Positions 6,681-13,176 of a stretch of DNA of 20,961 nt are shown here, piece by piece. The position numbers and the translations under genes are program-made. The notes beneath the pieces are model-generated. The model saw only the letters and a list, made by a program, of their open reading frames with translations, searched no databases and was not told where the DNA came from. This DNA comes from CAYVZU01 sp964455935 (GTDB lineage Bacteria > Fibrobacterota > CAYVZU01). The number at the start of each line of letters is the position of its first letter. Positions within the stretch are counted from its first letter, which is position 1. The stretch is from NCBI GenBank assembly GCA_964455935.1, contig CAYVZU010000065.1, forward strand, positions 1-20,961. The letters are read 5' to 3'.

Positions 6681-7745
6681 ATAGCCGCGTGGAGAGGATT
6701 TCCGGGAAGGGACCTTGAACCGGCCATAGGCAACTTGGATCTGAAACTGAATTATCTGAATATCGAGTTCAAAAGGTTCGCCCCCCTCCCCTCCGGCAAG
6801 ATCCGATTCAAGCAGACGGGCGCCGTCGGCCTTGTTGAAGGAAGAGACCCAGGCGGAAAGATATCGCAGCTCTCCGCGATAGAGGAACCGTTGATTGATC
6901 GGCCTGGCAATGGCCAGGCGCACCCCAAAACCAAAGCCGTGTCCCGAGGCGTCCAAATCGGGTTGGCGGTTTCCGCTCACGGCCAGCCCGGTCCACGGTA
7001 TGGCCACAACATTAACGCCCACGTCGACCCGATCGAATCCGGCCACGGAAAAAAGAGTCTCGGCAATGGCGGTCGAAATACCGAACACAAGCGGAACCGC
7101 TTTTACCCGGATTTCGTCCTCCCCTGCCAACCGGCTGGAATCGCTTCCCAATTCGGAATAGGATATCTGTTTTGTCAGCCACAGATACTGAGCCTGAAGA
7201 TCGGCCTGCAGCCGGCCGCGAGGCGAACGCAAACCCACTCCCGCCGCGGGTGAAAAACTGTTATTGAACGATTCGAAATCTCTGTCAATTCGAAGGGTGG
7301 ATTTGGTCGTACTATCGCCGGAAGCGCCTGTCCCGATGGTATCGGCTTTGAGAGCCCCACTCACGGCCCGTTCCCATTGGCGCACCCGCGCCACATCAAA
7401 GATGTTCCAGAGCAAAGCCCCGTGCGTCTCGAAGCTCCATCTTGGGGCAGCGGCTTTGGGCGTGCCTACCGGATGCGAAACGACTTTGCTCGAATCGAGC
7501 TTTGCCGCTGAGCCGCTATCGGAAGAAGTGTCCGCGACAACGGCCGTGGAATCGAACCTTGCCGCACTGCTTGTGCCGGAAGCGCTATCCTGCGCAACCA
7601 GAATCGAGGTAAATGCCCAGGATCGGCCCCAAGGCCCCAACAGCAACAGCGTTACGAAAATTCTGAAAGCCGCGGCCAAGCCGGGGATTGGGGAAAATTT
7701 GACCAGGTCAAGCCAGCGCGGTTTGGACCGTTTTGCTGTTGGCAT
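6678..7745 (-). CDS. Predicted outer-membrane beta-barrel protein
   Basis: The 355-residue protein uses the ATG at 7745, 25 nt after the stop of the upstream gene at 7771; the open frame runs further upstream but only inside that gene. An N-terminal hydrophobic segment (about residues 29-47, FRIFVTLLLLGPWGRSWAF) is the likely export signal, though the preceding n-region is long. A D/S/T/A-rich linker (residues about 50-100) leads to about 250 residues of amphipathic strands (AAGVGLRSPRGRLQADLQAQYLWL, RVDVGVNVVAIPWTGLAVSG, GFGFGVRLAIARPI, IQIIQFQIQVAYGRF) typical of an outer-membrane barrel. It is the last gene of the run starting at 9436 and may work with those two products. A MITE-like element has inserted at its stop codon while keeping TAG. 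No family recognised. Confidence 0.7.
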   Translation of the reverse strand: MPTAKRSKPRWLDLVKFSPIPGLAAAFRIFVTLLLLGPWGRSWAFTSILVAQDSASGTSSAARFDSTAVVADTSSDSGSAAKLDSSKVVSHPVGTPKAAAPRWSFETHGALLWNIFDVARVRQWERAVSGALKADTIGTGASGDSTTKSTLRIDRDFESFNNSFSPAAGVGLRSPRGRLQADLQAQYLWLTKQISYSELGSDSSRLAGEDEIRVKAVPLVFGISTAIAETLFSVAGFDRVDVGVNVVAIPWTGLAVSGNRQPDLDASGHGFGFGVRLAIARPINQRFLYRGELRYLSAWVSSFNKADGARLLESDLAGGEGGEPFELDIQIIQFQIQVAYGRFKVPSRKSSPRGY

Positions 7746-7770
7746 AGGCTGACCGAGGTCGCGCAGAACG

Positions 7771-9051
7771 CTATAGCTCCATGATCCGCTGCCTGTCGCG
7801 GCGGCGGCCCAGCAAATGCACCAGCAGGACCAGCAGGCCCGCAAAGACCAGGGCCGCGGCGGCCAGTATGACAATGGCCGTGGCCCGCTTGGCTTCCCAG
7901 AACCGGATCGGCCAGGGAATGCTCAAATAGAGTTTCTGGATCAGGTGATTACGGAGTTCGTCCAATTGCCGGGCCTCTTCGGGATCAAGGTCCCGTTCGA
8001 AGCTGAGCGACCGGAGCCGGGCAATTTCCCCTTTCTTCTCGTCCACAGGCCGGTCCAGAAGATACAGGCTTCGCTGCATATCCACTTTGGCCAATTTAAA
8101 GAACATGTCGTGCATCTTGGCGCCTGTGGACTCCTGGAGCGACACATTTCCGGCATTGTCGCCCGGGGTGCTAACGGCAAGCCACTGGTCGACAATGCCG
8201 CTGACCTGGGAATAGAACTGGTCGATGGAATCGCGAAAGGCGCTATTTCGCACCGCATTGTTCGTCGACTGGCTTTGAATGTTTTCGAGATAGCCGCAAA
8301 TGCGATCAAGGACCCCCAGCCCATTGGCCAGGTTCTCGGCCGCGCCCTGGATAAGACCCACATTGCGGTTGGCCGAACGGCTGAGACAATAGTCCATGCT
8401 GCCCATCAGGCTGTCGACCTGGTCCTTGTTGGCCAACAGCTGGAACTTGTAGCGCCGAATCCGTTTTCGGAAATCGCCGACCTGATTGAGCTTAAGCAGG
8501 TTGGCGGATAGTTTCACATTGCTGCTGATCGAGTATACATTCTTGAGCACATCATCAAGCTGCTGATCCGCCTGCCGGCAGGGCTCCGGACAAAGCGCAA
8601 CGGACTTCTTTTGAAGCTGCTCGACCTCGGACACGAAGTCGAGGCATTCGCACTCAAGTTGGGATGCCTTCACCTCGCTTACGAAAACGGAGATCCGGCG
8701 CAGCAATTCACAAGCCCTGTCGGTGGTTGCAGCCCCGCGTGATGACTTCGCCACCGCGTGGTATTCGCTCTCGAACCGTGCCAACTGCTCTTTATATTGG
8801 GCCGGGAGCATCTGGGTACAGGCCGCCAGCGCAGCCCGCCATTTCTGCAGTTCCGCTTCCTGGTCGGCGCGCACCTGGGCGGGAAGGTTGGGCGAGCGCC
8901 GGCTCACTTGCTCTCCCATTTGGATCGCCTTGCCGCAATGTCCGGATCGGAAGTTTTTGTTGGCCTGGCCAAAATCCGCTGCGCCGACGCATAAAGCAGC
9001 CGTCAAAACGAGACTACAGGCTGCGTGCTTTGCCTTTTTTATCGATAACAT
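7771..9051 (-). CDS. Cys-rich periplasmic helical protein with C-terminal membrane anchor, unknown
   Basis: The ATG at 9051 has AAGGAG 9 nt upstream and overlaps the 3' end of the lipoprotein gene by 38 nt, so translation is probably coupled. The 426-residue protein has a signal peptide (residues about 6-25). A mostly helical region follows with many Cys (C39, C78, C114, C134, C136, C154, C158 and two more), including ECEC and CPEPC pairs that could form disulfides or bind metal. Near the C-terminus an acidic/basic helix (KKGEIARLRSLSFERDLDPEE) is followed by one transmembrane segment (about residues 391-415) and the basic tail RRRDRQRIMEL. The topology is therefore a large periplasmic domain anchored in the inner membrane. 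I do not recognise the family. Its neighbours are an outer-membrane-type lipoprotein and a beta-barrel. Confidence 0.7.
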   Translation of the reverse strand: MLSIKKAKHAACSLVLTAALCVGAADFGQANKNFRSGHCGKAIQMGEQVSRRSPNLPAQVRADQEAELQKWRAALAACTQMLPAQYKEQLARFESEYHAVAKSSRGAATTDRACELLRRISVFVSEVKASQLECECLDFVSEVEQLQKKSVALCPEPCRQADQQLDDVLKNVYSISSNVKLSANLLKLNQVGDFRKRIRRYKFQLLANKDQVDSLMGSMDYCLSRSANRNVGLIQGAAENLANGLGVLDRICGYLENIQSQSTNNAVRNSAFRDSIDQFYSQVSGIVDQWLAVSTPGDNAGNVSLQESTGAKMHDMFFKLAKVDMQRSLYLLDRPVDEKKGEIARLRSLSFERDLDPEEARQLDELRNHLIQKLYLSIPWPIRFWEAKRATAIVILAAAALVFAGLLVLLVHLLGRRRDRQRIMEL

Positions 9052-9436
9052 TTGTATGCGCTCCTTCGGCGTCTTGCCATGTAAAGGAAATCTGTTCTTT
9101 TTCGGCCCAGTCCAACGCGACATTTTGGAACGGCTGCACCCCCGCGCGCCTTAGCTTCACCATGCGGAAGTCGGCCTGCCGGGCGCCACCTGGCACCAGG
9201 TAGTAGAGATTCCGAAACCCTTCAGCCGTGAAGTAGATGCGGCCAAAAGATTGAATGGAGGCAATCTGGATGGGCTGGACTCCCTCTTTCTCCAAAATAG
9301 GGGTCAAATCCAGGTCGAGTTGAAATAGGGCCCTGTTCTTGACGACCGGCTGTGTTTCGACATCGCGGAATTGGGTCAGTTTAAGGTTGCCGGCGCATCC
9401 CATCATCAAGCAGCCGGCAAGTAGAATACGAACCAT
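9014..9436 (-). CDS. Small lipoprotein of unknown function
   Basis: A 140-residue product with a very short signal sequence, MVRILLAGCLMMGC; Cys14 (MMGC) is the more plausible lipidation site, Cys9 (LAGC) the alternative. The mature protein is predicted mostly as strands (RALFQLDLDLTPIL, IQIASIQSFGRIYFTAEGFRNLYYLV, DFRMVKLRRAGVQPF, QISFTWQDAEGAHTNVI), a compact beta-sandwich-like composition. The ATG at 9436 has AGGAG upstream, and a plausible sigma-70 promoter lies at 9483-9511. It is the first gene of a tight three-gene set (9436 to 6678), overlapping the next gene by 38 nt. Family not recognised. Confidence 0.75.
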   Translation of the reverse strand: MVRILLAGCLMMGCAGNLKLTQFRDVETQPVVKNRALFQLDLDLTPILEKEGVQPIQIASIQSFGRIYFTAEGFRNLYYLVPGGARQADFRMVKLRRAGVQPFQNVALDWAEKEQISFTWQDAEGAHTNVIDKKGKARSL

Positions 9437-9482
9437 TCGCTTCTCCTGTCAGAATTCGTTCGAAGGATTATTCCGGTTGAAA

Positions 9483-9511
9483 AAAATAGACTTATCCGGG
9501 TGGCGAGGCAA
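9483..9511 (-). promoter_or_regulatory. Candidate internal promoter for the lipoprotein gene set
   Basis: On the minus strand TTGCCT (9511-9506), 17 nt, TATTTT (9488-9483), about 47 nt before the ATG at 9436. It lies in a 213-nt gap that separates these genes from nadD and the small Cys protein. Two CACCCGGAT direct repeats, one overlapping the spacer and one just upstream, could be a regulator site. Confidence 0.4.
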
Positions 9512-9649
9512 GGTTGAACGCAAATCCGGGTGACAGGATAGATTCCACCCTGGAAATGGCCTGATTTTGGCCCTCGGAGGGGAATTGACCATATCCAGTC
9601 CTGCACAGGGGAATCCGCCGCTTCCCCAGAGACGTTTCTGTTCCCCCTG

Positions 9650-9838
9650 TCAGATCGCCTCGAAAAAACGCGAGGCTGTGCCTTCCTTGCCGATCTTGAT
9701 GAACACCTTTCGAAAGCAGGAGGGGCAATGGCCTTCGTACGCTGTTCCGGCGGCATTGCGATAGATGCGCACATATACATTGCAGCACCGGAACAGGATC
9801 CCCAGGAACTTACGCTTGCTTGGGATTTTCTTTTCCAT
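9650..9838 (-). CDS. Conserved small CC/CPxC-motif protein (zinc-ribbon-like), unknown function
   Basis: A 62-residue basic protein beginning 6 nt after the nadD stop, so probably translated by coupling; no separate Shine-Dalgarno is visible. It contains CC at 18-19 and CPSC at 38-41, four Cys placed as in a compact zinc ribbon. The surrounding pattern (CCNVYVRIYRN, then GTAYEGHCPSC, IKIGKEGT, SRFFEA) is one I recall from small uncharacterised proteins in several environmental lineages. Coding is supported by this pattern, by the tight junction and by the lack of any better frame. Metal binding is inference; whether it acts with NadD is unknown. Confidence 0.65.
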   Translation of the reverse strand: MEKKIPSKRKFLGILFRCCNVYVRIYRNAAGTAYEGHCPSCFRKVFIKIGKEGTASRFFEAI

Positions 9839-9844
9839 GGCTTA

Positions 9845-10531
9845 TCAGGCCGGATGACGGCAATGGGCTCCCTGCAAGGACCGGTATAGTTGGTGAGAGT
9901 GAATGTACTCCAGAACCGGATCCGGAACCATGTAGCGAATCGACAAGCCCGCTTCCACGCGTTGCCGGATTTCGGACGAGGAGATCTCAAACGTGGGCGC
10001 CGGAACCAGCAGAATACGATTTTTCAGGTCCGGGTGGCGGATTTTGAGTCGCGATGGCCTGCGCGAAATGGCCGCAAAGCGGCATTCCGCCAACAAATCG
10101 CGGTACTGCCTCCAGGTGGGGATCTCGGAAATGTTATCGGCGCCGATCAGAAAAAACAACTCCGCGCGGGGATAAACCGTCTTCAGCCTGCGAACCGTGC
10201 GGATGGAGTATGACACGCGTTGGCTCTCCGCCTCGATCCGGGAAAGTGAGAACAGTTCGTTTCCGGCAAGGGCCAGTCGCAGCATTCGACAGCGATGACG
10301 AGGACTCAGCAGATCCCCGCGCTTGTGCGGCGGATTGCCGCAGGGGACGAAGAGCACGCGATCCAATTGAAGGGCCTCGCGCAGAAACTCGGCGGCAAAC
10401 AGATGGCCCGCGTGGACCGGGTTAAACGTGCCGCCCAGGATTCCCAAACGGGCAGGTTTGGATTGGCTGCCGCCCCAAGCAGTGTCGCCAGGGGGAGCAA
10501 CTCGGCGGGTTTTGCGTTTTGCGCTTTCCAC
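9845..10531 (-). CDS. nadD: Nicotinate-nucleotide adenylyltransferase
   Basis: NadD adenylates nicotinate mononucleotide with ATP to give deamido-NAD in cytoplasmic NAD synthesis. The nucleotidyltransferase motif GTFNPVHAGH is at residues 34-43 (GxFxPxHxGH), PPHK at 67-70, GADN at 130-133, and the second phosphate-binding motif SSSEIR at 184-189. The visible product is 228 residues, slightly longer than usual because of a 28-residue basic N-terminal extension. The GTG at 10531 is the only good upstream start and has only a weak GGA-type ribosome site; a TTG at 10447 would give the more usual length. It follows bamD by 36 nt in the same operon and runs into the small Cys protein. Confidence 0.92.
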   Translation of the reverse strand: MESAKRKTRRVAPPGDTAWGGSQSKPARLGILGGTFNPVHAGHLFAAEFLREALQLDRVLFVPCGNPPHKRGDLLSPRHRCRMLRLALAGNELFSLSRIEAESQRVSYSIRTVRRLKTVYPRAELFFLIGADNISEIPTWRQYRDLLAECRFAAISRRPSRLKIRHPDLKNRILLVPAPTFEISSSEIRQRVEAGLSIRYMVPDPVLEYIHSHQLYRSLQGAHCRHPA

Positions 10532-10567
10532 GTTGCATTCCGGTGCCGCCGGTCCCGCGCCCGGGTC

Positions 10568-11335
10568 CTATTTGGCTTCGAGGCGGCCAATGAGTTGTTC
10601 TGTCTTTCTGCGAAGATCGTCCGGGATTTTTCCGCTCTGAAGTCCGCGGGCAACCTCCAAGGCTTCGTCCTTCTTCCCCTCCCGAAAAAGGGAACTGGCC
10701 AGCTCGTAGCAGGCGGGCTGCATCCACTTGGTGTCGCTGAAATCATCCAGGACGGTGCGGAAGTAGATGGAGGCCGCCTTGTATTCCTGAAGACGAAAAT
10801 AAAGCTTCCCGGCCTGGAACTCCTTCTGGGCCATTTTGTCACGGGCTTCCACGATATAGAACCGCGCCGAATCGGCATACGTGCCCGTGGGATGATCCTC
10901 GAGAAAGCCCTGAAACTCCTCCAGCGCTTTCTGCGCCTCGCTTTGGTCCCGATCGGGCGAGCGGGACTGCGCAAGCAGCGTGCGGCCGATCATGAATTGC
11001 GCGGGTTCGGCCAATGCGTGGGTGTGATAGTCCCGCACCAGGTCGCGAAAATGATATTCGGCCTGATCATATTTTTCCAGGTAATAGTCCGAAAGGCCCA
11101 GATAGTACAGAATATCAGGCGTGGTCGCGCTGCCCGAACAGCGATACAGGATCTCCTGCAGAATCGCCTTAGCCTGTTCGTATTTGTGTTCGTCAAATTT
11201 GGTTTTGGCGGCGCTGTAGCGCTGCTCGCAAGGCGGCTGCTCTTTGATGGCCTGTTTGCCCCCGCACCCGCTCAGCGCCAGAATCATGGATAGAATCGCT
11301 GGCACGGACAATAATCGATATGGGATACACTTCAT
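10568..11335 (-). CDS. bamD: Outer-membrane assembly lipoprotein BamD
   Basis: BamD is the essential lipoprotein partner of BamA in outer-membrane protein insertion. The product (255 residues) begins at the ATG at 11335, with AAGGAG 9 nt upstream, and has a lipobox LSGC with Cys24. It then contains about five TPR-like helical pairs: YSAAKTKFDEHKYEQAKAIL, YYLGLSDYYLEKYDQAEYHFRDLV, the characteristic AEPAQFMIGRTL, then ALEEFQGFLEDHPTGTYADSARF and KLYFRLQEYKAASIYFRTVLDDF. Length and repeat order fit the YfiO/BamD family. It sits between the gene at 11523 and nadD; the 187-nt gap upstream holds only a small GAAGCC/GGCTTC hairpin and no clear terminator, so it is probably transcribed from the promoter at 13014-13042. 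Confidence 0.9.
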   Translation of the reverse strand: MKCIPYRLLSVPAILSMILALSGCGGKQAIKEQPPCEQRYSAAKTKFDEHKYEQAKAILQEILYRCSGSATTPDILYYLGLSDYYLEKYDQAEYHFRDLVRDYHTHALAEPAQFMIGRTLLAQSRSPDRDQSEAQKALEEFQGFLEDHPTGTYADSARFYIVEARDKMAQKEFQAGKLYFRLQEYKAASIYFRTVLDDFSDTKWMQPACYELASSLFREGKKDEALEVARGLQSGKIPDDLRRKTEQLIGRLEAK

Positions 11336-11522
11336 CGAATCTTTCTCCTTGAACATAACAGGCGGACGCGTTTCCCGCACGCTACAGGCTACTCCCAGGC
11401 CAAATTCATGAGTGTAGCCGCGGTGCTGTGAAGTCCGGCCGCGCTGATTAATGGCCTTTTTCTCTCGTCACGAGGCCCCTCCCGGGTTCCGCGAGAAGCC
11501 TTGATCGGGCTTCGAAGGGGCT

Positions 11523-12191
11523 CTACAAGAAGAGAAAATACAACAAACACCCGGCCACCCCCAAAACGATGGCCGCATCGACCAGGGTTGAGCCGGCCGG
11601 CGCTGGAATGGAAGGGTTGAGATCGGGATACGCGGTGGTGGAGGCCAGCAGCATTTTGGGATAGTCGAGGGTATCGCTATGGCTGCCGGTGCACGCGCCC
11701 GCGAAAACCAGAATGGAGTCGCGATAGAGATTGGCGCGGATATCGTAATCCACAACGCGGCGAATCCGGCGTTTTCCAAAAAGGCTAAGGCCGCCAACGG
11801 GTTCGGCGCGCAACGACAACCCGGAAATCTGGAATTCCAGGATGGTTCGACTTTGTAACGAACTCTCGGCAATGGCGACGCCGGGCCGGGCCGCGAGCTT
11901 CTCGATCAGGACCTGGCGCACCAGGCTGTTGGCGGAATGCGCGGAGGCCTCACGCACGCGAACCGTATCGTGAGAGCGGATCGAATCGCAAAACGAGGCT
12001 TCCCGTGAAAGGATCGCGCGTATCTTTTGGGCATTGTCGGCCGTGGAATTCTGGCCGAGCGTCGAAGCGGCGGCCAGCAGGAAAACAAGAAGGACCGGGA
12101 CGGCCAGTCTACCGGGTCTTGAGTTTCTGCAGCTCTTCTTTGGCCCGGGCCGTGTATTCGGTGCTCGCGTATAGCGAAAGCAGTTTTTCAT
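11523..12191 (-). CDS. Signal/TM-anchored envelope protein of unknown function
   Basis: The visible product is 222 residues if the ATG at 12191 is used, but that start lies 83 nt inside the upstream gene and adds 28 basic residues before the hydrophobic signal (LAVPVLLVFLLAAASTLG). A CTG at 12107, one base after the upstream stop codon, would give a normal signal peptide, so the start is open. The middle holds an alpha/beta region (SLVRQVLIEKLAARPGVAIAESSLQSRTILEFQISGLSLRAEP-type pattern) and YDIRANLYRDSILVFAGACTG, reminiscent of domains that bind outer-membrane partners. The C-terminus is a hydrophobic helix (LVDAAIVLGVAGCLLYFLFL). I do not recognise the family. Its place between the cpoB-like gene and bamD suggests an envelope role. 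Confidence 0.65.
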   Translation of the reverse strand: MKNCFRYTRAPNTRPGPKKSCRNSRPGRLAVPVLLVFLLAAASTLGQNSTADNAQKIRAILSREASFCDSIRSHDTVRVREASAHSANSLVRQVLIEKLAARPGVAIAESSLQSRTILEFQISGLSLRAEPVGGLSLFGKRRIRRVVDYDIRANLYRDSILVFAGACTGSHSDTLDYPKMLLASTTAYPDLNPSIPAPAGSTLVDAAIVLGVAGCLLYFLFL

Positions 12192-12948
12192 ATTCCGCCA
12201 CTGCCTGACTGGTTTCGCCCAGGCGCGTGAAGCTCTTGGCGATCTTGTATTGTGCGTCGTCGGCTTTCTCGGTATCGGTGTAGTCGGTCACTTTCCTATA
12301 CCAGCTCACCGCCTGCGCGAAATCGCCCATCATGTAAAAACATTCGCCAATCCAATAGGTGCAATTATCCGCATAAGTTCCTTTTGGATCTGCTTCCAGC
12401 AGCTCCTTGAATCCCCGGATCGCATCGTTGTAGTTGCGGTTGTTAAACGCGCGCAATGTCTTTTGATATGCATCGTGGTCCCCGCCGGCTTTCAGCGAGG
12501 TCTTGATGTTGTCGATCTTGGTTTCCTTGGGCGGTGCCGGAGCTTTGGCCGCCGCTTCCCTGGCCTCGCCGGGTTTGAATGTCGCCAAGGGCGGGGGCGG
12601 CGGCGTCTTCTTTTTCAGCTCGACCCCTTCGAGCATCTTTTGCAGATTCTTGAGCTCTTCCGAAACAAGCGCCACCCGGTTCTCCAGTTCCTCGATTTTG
12701 GCAACGGAGATATTGGCCAGATCGTCACTGATCATGGCAATCTGGTTGCCCAGATCGGTGACCTTGGAGTTGAGAGCCTCCACATCCAGCTTGGCTTCCT
12801 GGGCCAGGCGGAGGGCCTCATCGGAATTCTCCTTCACCTGCACCACGTCAATTTCAGGAAGCAATGCGTTTCCCTCGGGAGGCGGCAATGTCTTGGCGCA
12901 GCCCGGCAGCAGAGCCGCCGCCGCAAGAAAAACCATCCACTTCGTCAT
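12109..12948 (-). CDS. CpoB/YbgF-like coiled-coil TPR lipoprotein
   Basis: The product (278 residues) starts at the ATG at 12948, preceded by AAGGAG. It has a lipobox LPGC with Cys17, a coiled coil at about residues 35-105 (heptads around LRLAQEAKLDVEALNSKV and IEELENRVALVSEELKNL), a Pro-rich hinge (TPPPPP), and three TPR units at about 150-275 (AYQKTLRAFNNRNYNDAIRGF, YWIGECFYMMGDFAQAVSWY, YKIAKSFTRLGETSQAVAEY). This is the domain order of YbgF/CpoB, which in proteobacteria links Tol-Pal to peptidoglycan synthesis; here it is lipidated rather than soluble, as in some other phyla. No tolB or pal is visible nearby. It is the first gene of the bamD-nadD operon and is read from the promoter at 13014-13042. 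Confidence 0.82.
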   Translation of the reverse strand: MTKWMVFLAAAALLPGCAKTLPPPEGNALLPEIDVVQVKENSDEALRLAQEAKLDVEALNSKVTDLGNQIAMISDDLANISVAKIEELENRVALVSEELKNLQKMLEGVELKKKTPPPPPLATFKPGEAREAAAKAPAPPKETKIDNIKTSLKAGGDHDAYQKTLRAFNNRNYNDAIRGFKELLEADPKGTYADNCTYWIGECFYMMGDFAQAVSWYRKVTDYTDTEKADDAQYKIAKSFTRLGETSQAVAEYEKLLSLYASTEYTARAKEELQKLKTR

Positions 12949-13013
12949 ACGCGCTCCTTGTAAACCCGGCCTCCGCGGTTGCATCGACCCCTGTGGAAAT
13001 CGGGTTAATGGGT

Positions 13014-13042
13014 AAGATAGAATCGCAATTTTAGAGTGTCAA
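13014..13042 (-). promoter_or_regulatory. Near-consensus sigma-70 promoter of the cpoB-bamD-nadD operon
   Basis: On the minus strand TTGACA (13042-13037), 17-nt spacer, TATCTT (13019-13014). The implied leader to the ATG at 12948 is about 60 nt. The perfect -35 suggests constitutive, strong expression, as expected for an essential assembly operon. Confidence 0.8.
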
Positions 13043-13099
13043 GCTTCCTGATTCTCTTTTGCTTTGAACTTTATTTCGGTTCGGGAGTTCCCTCTCCGA

Positions 13100-13128
13100 T
13101 TGAAGGGGTTTGGGTCATGTGTTATATT
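13100..13128 (+). promoter_or_regulatory. Sigma-70 promoter of the lptF operon
   Basis: TTGAAG (13100-13105), 17-nt spacer, TATATT (13123-13128). The start site would be about 13135, 40 nt before the lptF ATG. It is back to back with the promoter at 13014-13042, with 57 nt between the two -35 boxes. Confidence 0.75.
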
Positions 13129-13134
13129 GTTTTT

Positions 13135-13150
13135 TTAACGCAAACGTTAA
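13135..13150 (+). promoter_or_regulatory. Perfect palindrome at the lptF transcript start (possible operator)
   Basis: TTAACG-CAAA-CGTTAA lies at or just after the predicted start site of the lptF operon. The 6-bp half-sites with a 4-nt centre have the size of a dimeric repressor site; they could also form a short 5' leader hairpin. No regulator can be named. Confidence 0.4.
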
Positions 13151-13176
13151 AGCAATTCCTCTAAATCCTAACGAAG

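Noticed and set aside
9406..9990. 194-codon open frame on the minus strand overlapping nadD and the small Cys protein
   Set aside because: Out of frame with nadD, low-complexity Arg/Ser-rich translation, no start signal, and it would overlap three better-supported genes.
10295..11293. 332-codon open frame on the plus strand
   Set aside because: Antisense to bamD and nadD, both identified by family motifs; composition is that of a codon-bias shadow.
11460..11522. Terminator between the gene at 11523 and bamD
   Set aside because: Only a short GAAGCC/GGCTTC stem and imperfect GC pairing, with no T-tract, so read-through into bamD is assumed.
11468..11872. 134-codon open frame on the minus strand
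   Set aside because: Lies inside the gene at 11523-12191 in another frame, with Pro/Ala/Arg-rich shadow composition and no ribosome site.
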